From NCBI RefSeq assembly GCF_001787335.1, contig NZ_CP014677.1:112992-176991 (forward strand): DNA of 64,000 nt, written 5' to 3'. The number at the start of each line of letters is the position of its first letter. Within the stretch, counting starts at the first letter, position 1. The DNA is from Kozakia baliensis. Its GTDB lineage: Bacteria; Pseudomonadota; Alphaproteobacteria; Acetobacterales; Acetobacteraceae. A model generated the notes under the pieces. The model saw nothing but the letters and a program-made list of their open reading frames with translations, did not search any database and was not told the DNA's origin. Below, piece after piece: positions 9,565 to 18,111 of the stretch. The position numbers and the translations under genes are program-made.

Positions 9565-9754
9565 CATGAACAGTTCCTTTTTCGGTTTTTTAGGCTCGCA
9601 ATAGGCTGAGTCGATGCGCCAGTGCGGCACCATGCTCCTACCCAGGATCTCGATAAAAAACGTCCTGGACCGTTCCAGAAAAACGGCTCGACTGCAGTCT
9701 CTGACTAAAGCGTAAATGTATCCCTACAATGTGGTGTGGTTTAATTCACCCGCT

Positions 9755-10783
9755 CTATTGTTGCCTGTAAATATCGGTCTCGGAGGGTTGTTCGACAGGA
9801 GGCCAGTATGCCGCGGCTAGTTCGTTTTGAATTGCCTCGATCTGTGTTTGTATCCAATGCATATACTCGTGTAGGCCCCGAATGATGATTTCCGCGGAAC
9901 TCTGATCTTCCAGCGTTGCGCGGAGTTCCGCGAGACGTTCCTGAACGGCATAGCCATGCTTTCGTAGATTATAGTGTGTTGAAAGGGCCGCGAGAACATC
10001 GGCGGTTTGTCGTAAATTGAGGGCCAGAGAACGTGGAAAACCCTCATTTTTCAGAAGAAAGCCTACGACATTTGCGGGTGTCGTCGTGACAGGCTGCAAG
10101 CGCCGGAACGCATGATAGGCCGCAGCGGAACGTAAAACGGAAACCCATTGTGTCGTGTCAATCTCGGAACCGATTTCGTCGAGTGGCAAAAGCTTATGAT
10201 AACGAATATCGATCAAGCGTGTAATCTGGTCGCTGCGTTCGAGATGACGCCCTAAAAGATAAAACAGCCAAGCCTGGTCACGATACAATGTTCCTTCCGT
10301 TATGCCTGTATGGGTTTGGCAATCCTGTTTGATGTGATTGCACAACGCCGAAAGACCAGTCTGACGGATATCTCCCGGCTTCAGATCCAAAATCCAGCGT
10401 GTAAAAATATTCAGTTGCATCCACATTTCGGTGGAAATGAGCGGACGAACCGAACGTGCGTTCTCTCGCACCGCATTCGCCATCGCCCGGATAGAACTCG
10501 GATTAGCGGGATCAATAATATAGAACTGCAAAACGTCTTCGCCGCTCGCGGATGGGTAGAGCGCTTGAAAACGGCTTTCATCCGAATTGATCTGGACAAT
10601 CGAATCCCAGCCCGTCTCCCCGTCTGGTCCTCGGACAAAAGCTTCGGTGACTTCTATGAGACGGGCAAGATTTTCAATCCGCTCCATATAGCGGGCAAGC
10701 CACATCATGCTTTCGGCATAACGAGAAAGCAAAGTGTTCAGGCCAGGGAGCATTCCTACGGAAGGAGCAGAGAGCTGTGTCAT
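9755..10783 (-). CDS. Alpha-E domain (DUF403) protein
   Basis: 342 residues, nearly all helical, with the family start LLSRYAESMMWLARYMERIENLARLIEV. DUF403/alpha-E proteins have no settled biochemical role; they are found with circularly permuted ATP-grasp proteins and transglutaminase-like proteins and have been proposed to act in a peptide or amide ligation system. The start ATG 10783 overlaps the ATP-grasp stop (ATGA), which indicates translational coupling and a complex or shared pathway. Confidence 0.85.
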   Translation of the reverse strand: MTQLSAPSVGMLPGLNTLLSRYAESMMWLARYMERIENLARLIEVTEAFVRGPDGETGWDSIVQINSDESRFQALYPSASGEDVLQFYIIDPANPSSIRAMANAVRENARSVRPLISTEMWMQLNIFTRWILDLKPGDIRQTGLSALCNHIKQDCQTHTGITEGTLYRDQAWLFYLLGRHLERSDQITRLIDIRYHKLLPLDEIGSEIDTTQWVSVLRSAAAYHAFRRLQPVTTTPANVVGFLLKNEGFPRSLALNLRQTADVLAALSTHYNLRKHGYAVQERLAELRATLEDQSSAEIIIRGLHEYMHWIQTQIEAIQNELAAAYWPPVEQPSETDIYRQQ

Positions 10784-12252
10784 GCAGACATCACCCACGT
10801 ATCTTTAGAGCCACCACCTTGGGAGGAATTAACCACCAGAGACCCTTTGCGTAGGGCGACGCGCGATAGGCCACCCGGCAAAACCCAGGTCGATTTTCCG
10901 GTCAAAGCAAAAGGACGCAGGTCGACATGACGCGCTTCCACTCCTGCCGGACAGAGCGTAGGCGAAACGGAAAGATCAATGACGGGCTGGCTGATATAAT
11001 TTGCGGGTTTTTCCTTCAACCTCGCACGAAACTCTTCCAATTCACTGGCTGTAGCTTGAGGCCCGATCAGAAGCCCATATCCGCCGGACTCGCCCACCGG
11101 CTTCACAACCAGTTTTTCAAGATTGGCCAATGTGTAGGCTAGCCCTTCCGGCTCGGCGCAGATATGGGTTTCGACGCTATCCAACATAGCTTCTTCTTGA
11201 AGATAGTATTTTATAATACGCGGCATATAAGCATAAACTGCCTTATCATCCGCCACACCCGTTCCCAACGCATTGGCGAGAGTTACATTACCCCGGCGGT
11301 ATGCTTCCACTAGCCCTGGGACGCCTAAAAGGCTCTCCCGGTTGAAGGCCAACGGATCTAGGTAAGCATCATCGATCCGCCGATAGATAGAATGAACAGG
11401 CCTTAGTCCGGCAACAGTCCGCATATAGACAAGGTGGTTCTTTACGACGAGATCCCGCCCTTCCACAAGGGGAACTCCCATTTCGCGCGCAAGGAAAACA
11501 TGCTCGAAATATGCCGAATTGTAGATGCCGGGAGATAGCAAGACGACTTGTGGATCGGTAATGCCTTCCGGCGCGACATCACACAATGTTCTGTACAGGC
11601 GGAGACCATAATCATCTACCGAACGCAATGGCATGCCGGATGCCAGATCAGGCAGCAGACGAAGCATCATGTGCCGGTTCTCAATGACGTATGACACGCC
11701 TGAAGGCGTTCTTACATTGTCTTCCAGAACCAGAAAACGGCCGCTGCGATCTCGAACCAAATCTGTCCCGCTGATATGGACATACACGTCGCCAGGTACA
11801 TCCAGCCCGATCATTTTCTGGCAGTACCCGGGATTGTTAAGTATCAAATCTTCGGGAACAACTCCGTCATGCAGAATCTTGCGTTCATGATAGATGTCTC
11901 GAAGAAACATGTTGATCGCTTTGACGCGCTGTTGCACGCCACGCTCAATGAAAGCCCATTCTTCAGCCGTTAGAACGCGCGGGATAACGTCAAAAGGCAG
12001 AACGCGATCAATCGCTTCCCTATCTGAATAGACTGTGAAGGTGATACCAAGTCTGTAAAGCTGCTTTTCCGCATTATCCGTTCGGCGTCGGATCTCATCA
12101 AGATCGAATTGAGCCAGTCGTTCCCAAACGCGACGAAGCGGCTCGGGCAGATTCTCACCACGATTTGTCAGTTCGCAGAAAAATTCAGGTTGGCCATAGG
12201 CAGAGAAAATCCCAGCTTTCTGAGTCTCGGGGTGCGATTGGGTAGATCTCAT
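10780..12252 (-). CDS. Circularly permuted ATP-grasp protein
   Basis: 490 residues from the preferred ATG 12252; a longer start at 12309 is possible. Diagnostic stretches include ERGVQQRVKAINMFLRDIY, GTDLVRDRSGRFLVLEDN, RTPSGVSYVIENR, KPVGESGGYGLLIGP and a Ser/Gly-rich end (SSQGGGSKDTWV). ATP-grasp enzymes activate a carboxylate as acyl phosphate and join it to an amine, which would fit ligation of amino acids or peptides. It is coupled to the alpha-E protein downstream and lies on the same strand as two transglutaminase-like proteins 430 bases upstream. Substrate and product are not known for this family. Confidence 0.88.
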   Translation of the reverse strand: MRSTQSHPETQKAGIFSAYGQPEFFCELTNRGENLPEPLRRVWERLAQFDLDEIRRRTDNAEKQLYRLGITFTVYSDREAIDRVLPFDVIPRVLTAEEWAFIERGVQQRVKAINMFLRDIYHERKILHDGVVPEDLILNNPGYCQKMIGLDVPGDVYVHISGTDLVRDRSGRFLVLEDNVRTPSGVSYVIENRHMMLRLLPDLASGMPLRSVDDYGLRLYRTLCDVAPEGITDPQVVLLSPGIYNSAYFEHVFLAREMGVPLVEGRDLVVKNHLVYMRTVAGLRPVHSIYRRIDDAYLDPLAFNRESLLGVPGLVEAYRRGNVTLANALGTGVADDKAVYAYMPRIIKYYLQEEAMLDSVETHICAEPEGLAYTLANLEKLVVKPVGESGGYGLLIGPQATASELEEFRARLKEKPANYISQPVIDLSVSPTLCPAGVEARHVDLRPFALTGKSTWVLPGGLSRVALRKGSLVVNSSQGGGSKDTWVMSA

Positions 12253-12682
12253 CGGGGATGCTTCGCTTCCATGAGCTGGCAACTGTATGAACCATACCTG
12301 CCAGTTCATTACGATTGCTCATTAATCTGCCAAGTTCAAGCCCTTTGCAAAGACTTAAGGAGACAGGTTTCGTTTTAACCAGCAGCATCACTAGCTTTCC
12401 CAGCACTCGAAGCCATGGTTCCGCGAACCGTTTGCGTTTTGCCGGATTGAAAAAGGCTAACAGGCCTAAAATGCGGTTGACGTTACCGGTTGGCCAGAGC
12501 TGGAACGGATCTCGTTATCATGAAACTTCGAAGACATTATCAATGCTTGGATGCTTCTGACCTCAGTTGCCAATAGCCTCAATCGCCTAATGGAGCGCGC
12601 GGACTTCTATCCATTTATCCTGACAACAGGAGCTTGGAACAAATGGGCTTTCATCCATGCCTTGTTTCGAGAAACACAAGTT
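12253..12682. other. Gap between ATP-grasp and transglutaminase genes
   Basis: 430 bases with no convincing gene on either strand. The part next to 12252 probably holds the promoter of the ATP-grasp/alpha-E pair. No repeat, RNA gene or transposase trace was recognised. Confidence 0.4.
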
Positions 12683-13534
12683 TTACGCTAGAGGTTGTGG
12701 TTGGCTGGCAGATTGCGAGGCACCATTTTCCAGCTCTTCATAAGTCGTTACGTCGAAACGGATCAGCGATGCTCTACCGAAAGACGTGGAAATGGCAACA
12801 TCGGTAGCATCGCGACCGCGGGCCATTAGAATGCGACCGATCCGAGGTTTATTATGTCGAGCGTCAAACGTATACCAGCGCCCACCAAGATAAACATCGA
12901 ACCATGCCGAAAAATCCATCGGATCATCGACGGGAGGAACGCCGATATCGCCGAGATAGCCTGTGCAGTAGCGCGCCGGGATATTCATGCAGCGGCAAAG
13001 AGCTATAGCCAGATGTGCGAAATCGCGGCAAACGCCGACGCGCTCGTGAAAGGCTTCGAATGCCGTACGAGTAGAACGCGCCTGTTGGTAGTCAAAACGA
13101 ATACGCTCATGGGTATAATCGACAATGGCCTGCACCCGCGCCCAACCGGGCGGGATGTCACCGAATAAGGACCATGCAATATCTGAAAGCCGGTCGGTTT
13201 CGCAGTAACGGCTGCCTAATAGGAACACCAGGACGTCATCCGGGAGCTCTGCGACGGAAACCTGCCGGGCGTCGGGCGCAACTTCGTCAGGTAAGCCGGA
13301 ATCCTCGATCGTAAACTCCGCATGCAGACGCAACCCTCCGGCGGGAGCCGTGACGCGGGAACATACATTGCCGAAACCGTCTTGATAATGGTGGATCGGG
13401 ACCGGTGGTTCCGAACGCATGATCTGTTCAGAGCGCAGATCGTCCTCCCGGGAAGGATGCACGTTCAGGAGCAGAAGCAGCGGCGTCGGGTAATCGGTGC
13501 TAAAGGCGATGTCATATCCAGCGCGAATAAGCAT
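12683..13534 (-). CDS. Transglutaminase-like cysteine protein, first copy
   Basis: 283 residues with the transglutaminase core: Cys in GVCRDFAHLAIALCR near residue 168, and the segment DFSAWFDVYLGGRWYTFDARHN where the Asp of the triad is present. The position usually filled by the catalytic His (HAWFEV in the second copy's style) reads SAWFDV here. Such proteins act as peptidases or amide-bond enzymes, here probably with the ATP-grasp and alpha-E partners. The missing His could mean an inactive partner of the second copy, or a subfamily that uses another residue. Confidence 0.82.
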   Translation of the reverse strand: MLIRAGYDIAFSTDYPTPLLLLLNVHPSREDDLRSEQIMRSEPPVPIHHYQDGFGNVCSRVTAPAGGLRLHAEFTIEDSGLPDEVAPDARQVSVAELPDDVLVFLLGSRYCETDRLSDIAWSLFGDIPPGWARVQAIVDYTHERIRFDYQQARSTRTAFEAFHERVGVCRDFAHLAIALCRCMNIPARYCTGYLGDIGVPPVDDPMDFSAWFDVYLGGRWYTFDARHNKPRIGRILMARGRDATDVAISTSFGRASLIRFDVTTYEELENGASQSASQPQPLA

Positions 13535-13657
13535 GAACCAACCCTTTTTCTATCTGACCTAAATAATGCGTCGTCTGTTCCGGGATAGGAATGTTCGGCC
13601 TCATCCTCAAAACGCCGCACCTGAAAATTTGTTCCGTCTCTGCTCACTCAGCCGATG

Positions 13658-14545
13658 TCATACATTCTCACGGATGGAACGTTCGACCTCTCGAACGGAG
13701 ACAGACACTTCGAGATCAATGAAATCTGACGATAATCCATTCCAGGTACCCGCAAGGGGAACGGCCTGCTGCCAGTCCCTGACGGCAGCAATGCGGACAA
13801 GATCGCGAGAGCCGACAATTCCGTTCGTCGGATCAAAATCAACCCAGCCGATCCCTGGAATATATACCTCCACCCATGCGTGGGTGGCACCACCGCCGTG
13901 AAGGTTCTCGCCTTTAGGGCAGTAGAGATAACCAGTGACGAAACGTGCCGCAAACCCTAGAAAACGCACGGCTTCAATCATCAGCACCGCAAAATCCCGG
14001 CATGTGCCGCTTCTGACGGAAAGCGTACGCGCAGGAGACTGGATACCTTCTTCGAAACGTGCGATGTAACTAAAATCATCACGGATCGCATGGGTAATCT
14101 CACTCAGAAGCGTTAGTGTCGGTGTTTCCGCAGTGTGCAAGAAACGCCGAGCCCAGACTGCGACCGCATGCTCCGGGTCCAGGAAGGATGGTTCACGCAG
14201 CTTCGCCAGATCGGTGGCATCGCCCGGATCGTACTGGCAGGGCCATGTTGCGGCATGTTTGGGAAGCGCCTCGGCATGAGGCGTGACGGAAGTATGATCG
14301 ACCGTTAGGCGATTGACAATCCGCAACTCGCTAGCTCTGGAGGGAATTGTGATCAAAGTCGTCAGATTATCGGCCGCGTCTCGCATGTGCTGCAAGGTGT
14401 AAGGCTCGGGCGAAACTTCAACGGACCAATCGAGAAGGCACTGATCAGCGCTGTCACGCGGTCGTCCGAGTAACCGGTGCGTTCCGAACGAGACAGGTCT
14501 GCGGTAACGATAGGTCGTGACGTGTTCGATCCACAAGATCGGCAT
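13658..14545 (-). CDS. Transglutaminase-like protein with full Cys-His-Asp triad, second copy
   Basis: 295 residues. The N-terminal beta domain begins ILWIEHVTTYRYRRPVSFGTH, as in the family. The catalytic triad is visible: Cys in GTCRDFAVLMIEAVRF, His in THAWVEVYIPG and Asp in WVDFDPTNG. It heads a minus-strand set of four genes (this one, the other transglutaminase, ATP-grasp, alpha-E). The set is a recurring neighbourhood in proteobacteria, thought to make or remodel amide bonds. Confidence 0.88.
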   Translation of the reverse strand: MPILWIEHVTTYRYRRPVSFGTHRLLGRPRDSADQCLLDWSVEVSPEPYTLQHMRDAADNLTTLITIPSRASELRIVNRLTVDHTSVTPHAEALPKHAATWPCQYDPGDATDLAKLREPSFLDPEHAVAVWARRFLHTAETPTLTLLSEITHAIRDDFSYIARFEEGIQSPARTLSVRSGTCRDFAVLMIEAVRFLGFAARFVTGYLYCPKGENLHGGGATHAWVEVYIPGIGWVDFDPTNGIVGSRDLVRIAAVRDWQQAVPLAGTWNGLSSDFIDLEVSVSVREVERSIRENV

Positions 14546-14718
14546 GGCGGGCGCCTCGCAACTTATGAACTTCGAGCATCAAGCTTTTATCGCGCTAGCG
14601 CAAGGAAACTTGTGACGTCTTATAGAAAAAGTCGCCTTAAAACGCCTTTTAAAACCATGTTGTGAGGACCCGAAAGGATATAAGTGAGCATGCGATGCTT
14701 TTTTCGTGATCTGGTGTC

Positions 14719-14840
14719 CTACAGCGGGCGCACGCCAGACGGGGCAGCGTTTGTGTCATATCCCCTGTCGGCGCGAAGCTTGCCGGGGCGTCGGCGCAGA
14801 TTACCGAAAGGGGATATCCGGTAGCGGACGCTTCGCAGCT
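14719..14840 (-). pseudogene. IS5-family transposase fragment
   Basis: A short reading frame on the minus strand contains NLRRRPGKLRADRGYDT, which matches the region around the second catalytic Asp of IS5-family transposases. Nothing of the N-terminus is recognisable nearby. It lies just upstream of the IS903-like element and is likely older mobile DNA. The rest of 14546-15015 shows no gene. Confidence 0.4.
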
Positions 14841-15015
14841 GCTGGGGATCGGCACACATCGTCGTAGACTTGTCCCGGTTCCGTTTGGGGGTCGTGGATG
14901 ATCTGTTAGGCGGCATTGTGCTTATGATCCGGAGGGCTTTTCCATTGGATCGCCAACGCGATCTCCTGACGTGTGCCCATGGGGGTGCCACAGGAGTTCA
15001 GCCTTCAATGAAAGC

Positions 15016-16064
15016 GGCTTTGTTGCGTAAATGCTCGTATTGGATGCACGGACTGAATCCAGACTGGTGGCTGGGAGTGATGAGCAAGCCGAAGCCCACG
15101 CGATACCGCACGGCGAACTGGTCCTCCTACAACGCAGCGCTGAAGAAGCGTGGATATCTGACGGTGTGGTCTGACCCATCCATGAATTGGGAAGGCCTTC
15201 CGACGGGGCGCCGGGGACGGCGGCAGAGTGACAGCGATGCTGCGATCCAGACCTGCCTGACGTTGAAAGTCCTGTTCGGTTTTGCGTTGCGGCAGACAAC
15301 GGAGTTTGTTGAAAGTCTCCTGCATCTGGCCGGACTTGCGTGGTCGGTACCAGATTTCAGCACGCTGAGCCGCCGACAGGAAGTCCTGACGGTCGATATC
15401 GCGTATCGCGGTTCGAACGGTCCGCTCCCTCTTCTGATCGATAGCACCAAGATCAAGGTCGAAGGAGAAGGTGAATGGCACAGGCGCAAACATGGCGGTT
15501 CGAAACGTCGTCTCTGGCGTAAACTCCCTATCGGGATCGACGCAGGATCTCTGAAAATCAGGGCCGTAGAAATGACGGGAAACGAGATCGGTGATGCCCC
15601 GGTCCTGGCCGCCCTTTTGGAACAGATCCCTGAAGATGAGGACATCGCCAGCGTCACGGCCGATGGAGCGTATGATACGAGGCGATCCCATGAGACCATT
15701 GCCAGTCGCAGTGCTCAGGCTGTCATCCCTCCTCGAAAGAACGCAACACCATGGCGCCTCACATCACCGGGCGCCATCGCCCGAAATGACGCTCTACAGA
15801 CTTGCAAGCATCTCGGACGGGCCAACTGGAGACGATGGAGCGGTTATCATCGACGAAGCCGCGTCGAGACGAAAATGCACTGCATCCAGCGACTGGGCCA
15901 GCGTCTGACAGCACGGGATTTCGACCGCCAACTCACGGTTCACATCCATGTCGCCATCCTCAATCGCTTCACAGCGCTCGGAACCCCCGTCACTCCTGCA
16001 GTCGCCTAGCAAAAAAACATAAAAGGCATCACAACATTCATTTAACAAATTGTGCAACAGAGCC
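15016..16064 (+). mobile_element. IS903-like element (IS5 family), copy 1
   Basis: 1049 bases bounded by GGCTTTGTTGC on the left and its near-complement GCAACAGAGCC on the right. The nine bases outside each end (AATGAAAGC and GATCTTAGG) differ, so there is no target duplication, although this IS group normally makes 9 bp. This points to a later deletion, inversion or recombination at one end. Copy 2 splits the levansucrase gene. Confidence 0.85.
15080..16009 (+). CDS. IS903-like transposase, copy 1
   Basis: 309 residues. The DDE residues are visible: Asp in LLIDSTKIKV, Asp in TADGAYDT and Glu in SRVETKMH. The start WSSYNAALKKRGYLTVW is typical of the IS5-family IS903 group. ATG 15080 is chosen because copy 2 aligns from the same Met. 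It differs from copy 2 by many scattered substitutions and lacks one residue near the C-terminus, so the two copies were acquired or diverged separately. It may still be active. Confidence 0.9.
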   Translation: MSKPKPTRYRTANWSSYNAALKKRGYLTVWSDPSMNWEGLPTGRRGRRQSDSDAAIQTCLTLKVLFGFALRQTTEFVESLLHLAGLAWSVPDFSTLSRRQEVLTVDIAYRGSNGPLPLLIDSTKIKVEGEGEWHRRKHGGSKRRLWRKLPIGIDAGSLKIRAVEMTGNEIGDAPVLAALLEQIPEDEDIASVTADGAYDTRRSHETIASRSAQAVIPPRKNATPWRLTSPGAIARNDALQTCKHLGRANWRRWSGYHRRSRVETKMHCIQRLGQRLTARDFDRQLTVHIHVAILNRFTALGTPVTPAVA

Positions 16065-16176
16065 GATCTTAGGTATAAAATACACAATCGAAAATTTAAT
16101 AAAATATACCGATAACTAAATCAGAATTTCTGGAGACGTTATCGCAAGAAAATCTTTAACACCTTTTAGAAAAATT

Positions 16177-16902
16177 CTAATTTTCCACCTTATTTTTCCG
16201 GATATTCTTTTTTTTTGCTGTGGATCGTTCGCTAATATCAATTGCGGCCCGGAGGTGACTGATCATTTCTGCTTTTGCCACGTCCTCCTTACGCCTCATA
16301 AGAGCATCTACGATACGCCTGTGCTCCGCAATAGTCTCAATAATGGAGTATGCTGGCAGAGAGACGAGATTGCCGACCTTTGAAAACCAGAGCTGGTCGT
16401 AGCTGACTTCAAGCTGATGGCTCAGAAGTGCGTTATTGGCTCCATTCGCAATGGCTCCATGGAAAAGACTATCCAGGCGCTCATAATCGTAAAACCGCTT
16501 CTGCTCGACGGCATTCTGCTGGTCTTCCACGACCTGACGGATCTGTTCCAGTTGCTCGTCGCTTGCGCGCCTGCAACAGAGCACAATAGTGCTCGCTTCT
16601 ATGGCTTCACGGAACTCGTACAGTTCCCGGATCCGCTCGATCGGTGGCTGGACGACGGTATAGAATCGTCCCTTACGGCCAATCAGATTATCCTGATGCA
16701 GTCTTTGGAGAGCTTCACGCACAGGCGTGCGACTGACGCCGTAGCGCGCCGCAATGTCGCTCTCCTGAAGAACGGTGCCTCCTGGTGTCCGGTCGTTGAT
16801 CAGGTCCTGACGCAGGAGGATGTAAAGCTCTTCGCCTGTATAATGCCGACGTGAGCCATCTTCGGAGATCGCTTCAGATACCGTTACCTCGTCTGCCATC
16901 AT
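16177..16902 (-). CDS. GntR-family regulator, FCD subfamily
   Basis: 241 residues. A winged helix at about 20-90 (DIAARYGVSRTPVREALQRLHQDNLI) is followed by an all-helical FCD ligand domain (EFREAIEAS, LDSLFHGAIANG, EHRRIVDALMRR). The C-terminal 20 residues are Lys-rich. FCD members bind organic acids and usually repress uptake and catabolic genes. It is the third gene of the minus operon after the FAD oxidoreductase and alcohol dehydrogenase. Candidate operators are the repeats at 19495-19692. Confidence 0.9.
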   Translation of the reverse strand: MMADEVTVSEAISEDGSRRHYTGEELYILLRQDLINDRTPGGTVLQESDIAARYGVSRTPVREALQRLHQDNLIGRKGRFYTVVQPPIERIRELYEFREAIEASTIVLCCRRASDEQLEQIRQVVEDQQNAVEQKRFYDYERLDSLFHGAIANGANNALLSHQLEVSYDQLWFSKVGNLVSLPAYSIIETIAEHRRIVDALMRRKEDVAKAEMISHLRAAIDISERSTAKKKNIRKNKVEN

Positions 16903-16934
16903 TCAACACTATATCCGTTGGACCGTTTTCAGTC

Positions 16935-18098
16935 TTATAGACTAGCTTCCAGAACGGCTCTGGCAAGCTCCGGAGAGACAGTCCGGTTTTCACCTAGGGC
17001 ATAATCATTTCCGTGGGTCTCCCGCAGGGATGCAAGCAGAGCTTCAACGGCGCTCTCGTCCAGCCCATAATTTGAAAGACTGGTTTCTAGACCGAGACGA
17101 TGGAAAAAAGCCCTCGTGTTGTCCAGGGCTGTATCAATCCGCTCATTCTCTGATCCGGTGTGGATATTCCAGATACGCTCGGCATACTGAAGCAGCTTGG
17201 CATGCTTTTCGCTTTTCCGTACGGACAGCATGGCAGGCAGAATGACGGCGAGTGTGCGAGCATGGTCGAGACCATACAGCGCTGTTAGTTCATGTCCGAT
17301 CAGATGACTGGACCAGTCCTGCGGCACGCCTGCACCTATCAGGCCATTGAGAGCCAGTGTCGCGGCCCACATCAGGGAGGCGCGGGCCTCGTAGTTTTCC
17401 GGTTCGGCCAGAGTTACGTCTGCAATGTCGAGAAGGACGCGAAGCAGGCCTTCTGCGAAGCGGTCCTGTACAGGGCCATCTACTGGGTAGGTCAGATACT
17501 GTTCAAGGACATGCACAAAAGCATCCACGATCCCGTTGGCAACCTGGCGAGGCGGCAAAGTGAATGTCAATGTCGGATCAAGAACGGCCAGAACGGGGAA
17601 AACATGTTCGCTCTTGAACACCCGCTTGGCGGAAAGCTCAGTCCGCGTAATCACCGACGTTCCGTTCATTTCCGATCCCGTCGCGGGAAGCGTCGGAATA
17701 GCGGCCAGTGGCAGAGCGGACTGGATCCGATTGCCGCGCGTCTGAAGAATTTCCCAAGGATCGCCATCATAATGGGCCGCGGCGGCAACAAATTTTGCGC
17801 CATCGATGACAGACCCTCCACCAACAGCCACCAGGAAACTGATATTCTTTTTCCGGACCAGCTTCACCGCGCCCATGAGTTTCTCAAAGCTCGGATTGGG
17901 CTCGATGCCTCCGAACTCGTGAACGTCGTACCCGTCAAGAACAGTCTGAATGCGCTTGAGTGTGCCGTTACGCACGACGCTTCCACTGCCATAGAGCACA
18001 AGAATACGAGCGTCTTTTGGAACGAAGGTCGCCATCTGGGAAAGCGCGGTGCGCCCAAAGAGCACGCGTGTCGGATTGAAGAAGGAAAAATCCATCAT
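16935..18098 (-). CDS. Iron-containing alcohol dehydrogenase (YqhD/butanol dehydrogenase-like)
   Basis: 387 residues. The N-terminus FSFFNPTRVLFGR, the nucleotide-binding VAVGGGSVIDGAKFVA, the LPATGSEMNGTSVI loop and the metal-ligand region DWSSHLIGHELTALYGLDHARTL (given in part: GHELTALYGLDHA) match the family. These enzymes reduce aldehydes or oxidise alcohols with NAD(P)H and an iron or zinc ion. It lies between the FAD oxidoreductase (14 bases) and the GntR gene (33 bases) in one operon, so its aldehyde substrate may come from that oxidoreductase. Confidence 0.9.
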   Translation of the reverse strand: MMDFSFFNPTRVLFGRTALSQMATFVPKDARILVLYGSGSVVRNGTLKRIQTVLDGYDVHEFGGIEPNPSFEKLMGAVKLVRKKNISFLVAVGGGSVIDGAKFVAAAAHYDGDPWEILQTRGNRIQSALPLAAIPTLPATGSEMNGTSVITRTELSAKRVFKSEHVFPVLAVLDPTLTFTLPPRQVANGIVDAFVHVLEQYLTYPVDGPVQDRFAEGLLRVLLDIADVTLAEPENYEARASLMWAATLALNGLIGAGVPQDWSSHLIGHELTALYGLDHARTLAVILPAMLSVRKSEKHAKLLQYAERIWNIHTGSENERIDTALDNTRAFFHRLGLETSLSNYGLDESAVEALLASLRETHGNDYALGENRTVSPELARAVLEASL

Positions 18099-18111
18099 GC
18101 TGCTGATATCC

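Noticed and set aside
10310..10930. A 206-codon plus-strand frame
   Set aside because: Antisense to the alpha-E and ATP-grasp genes; no plausible start signal.
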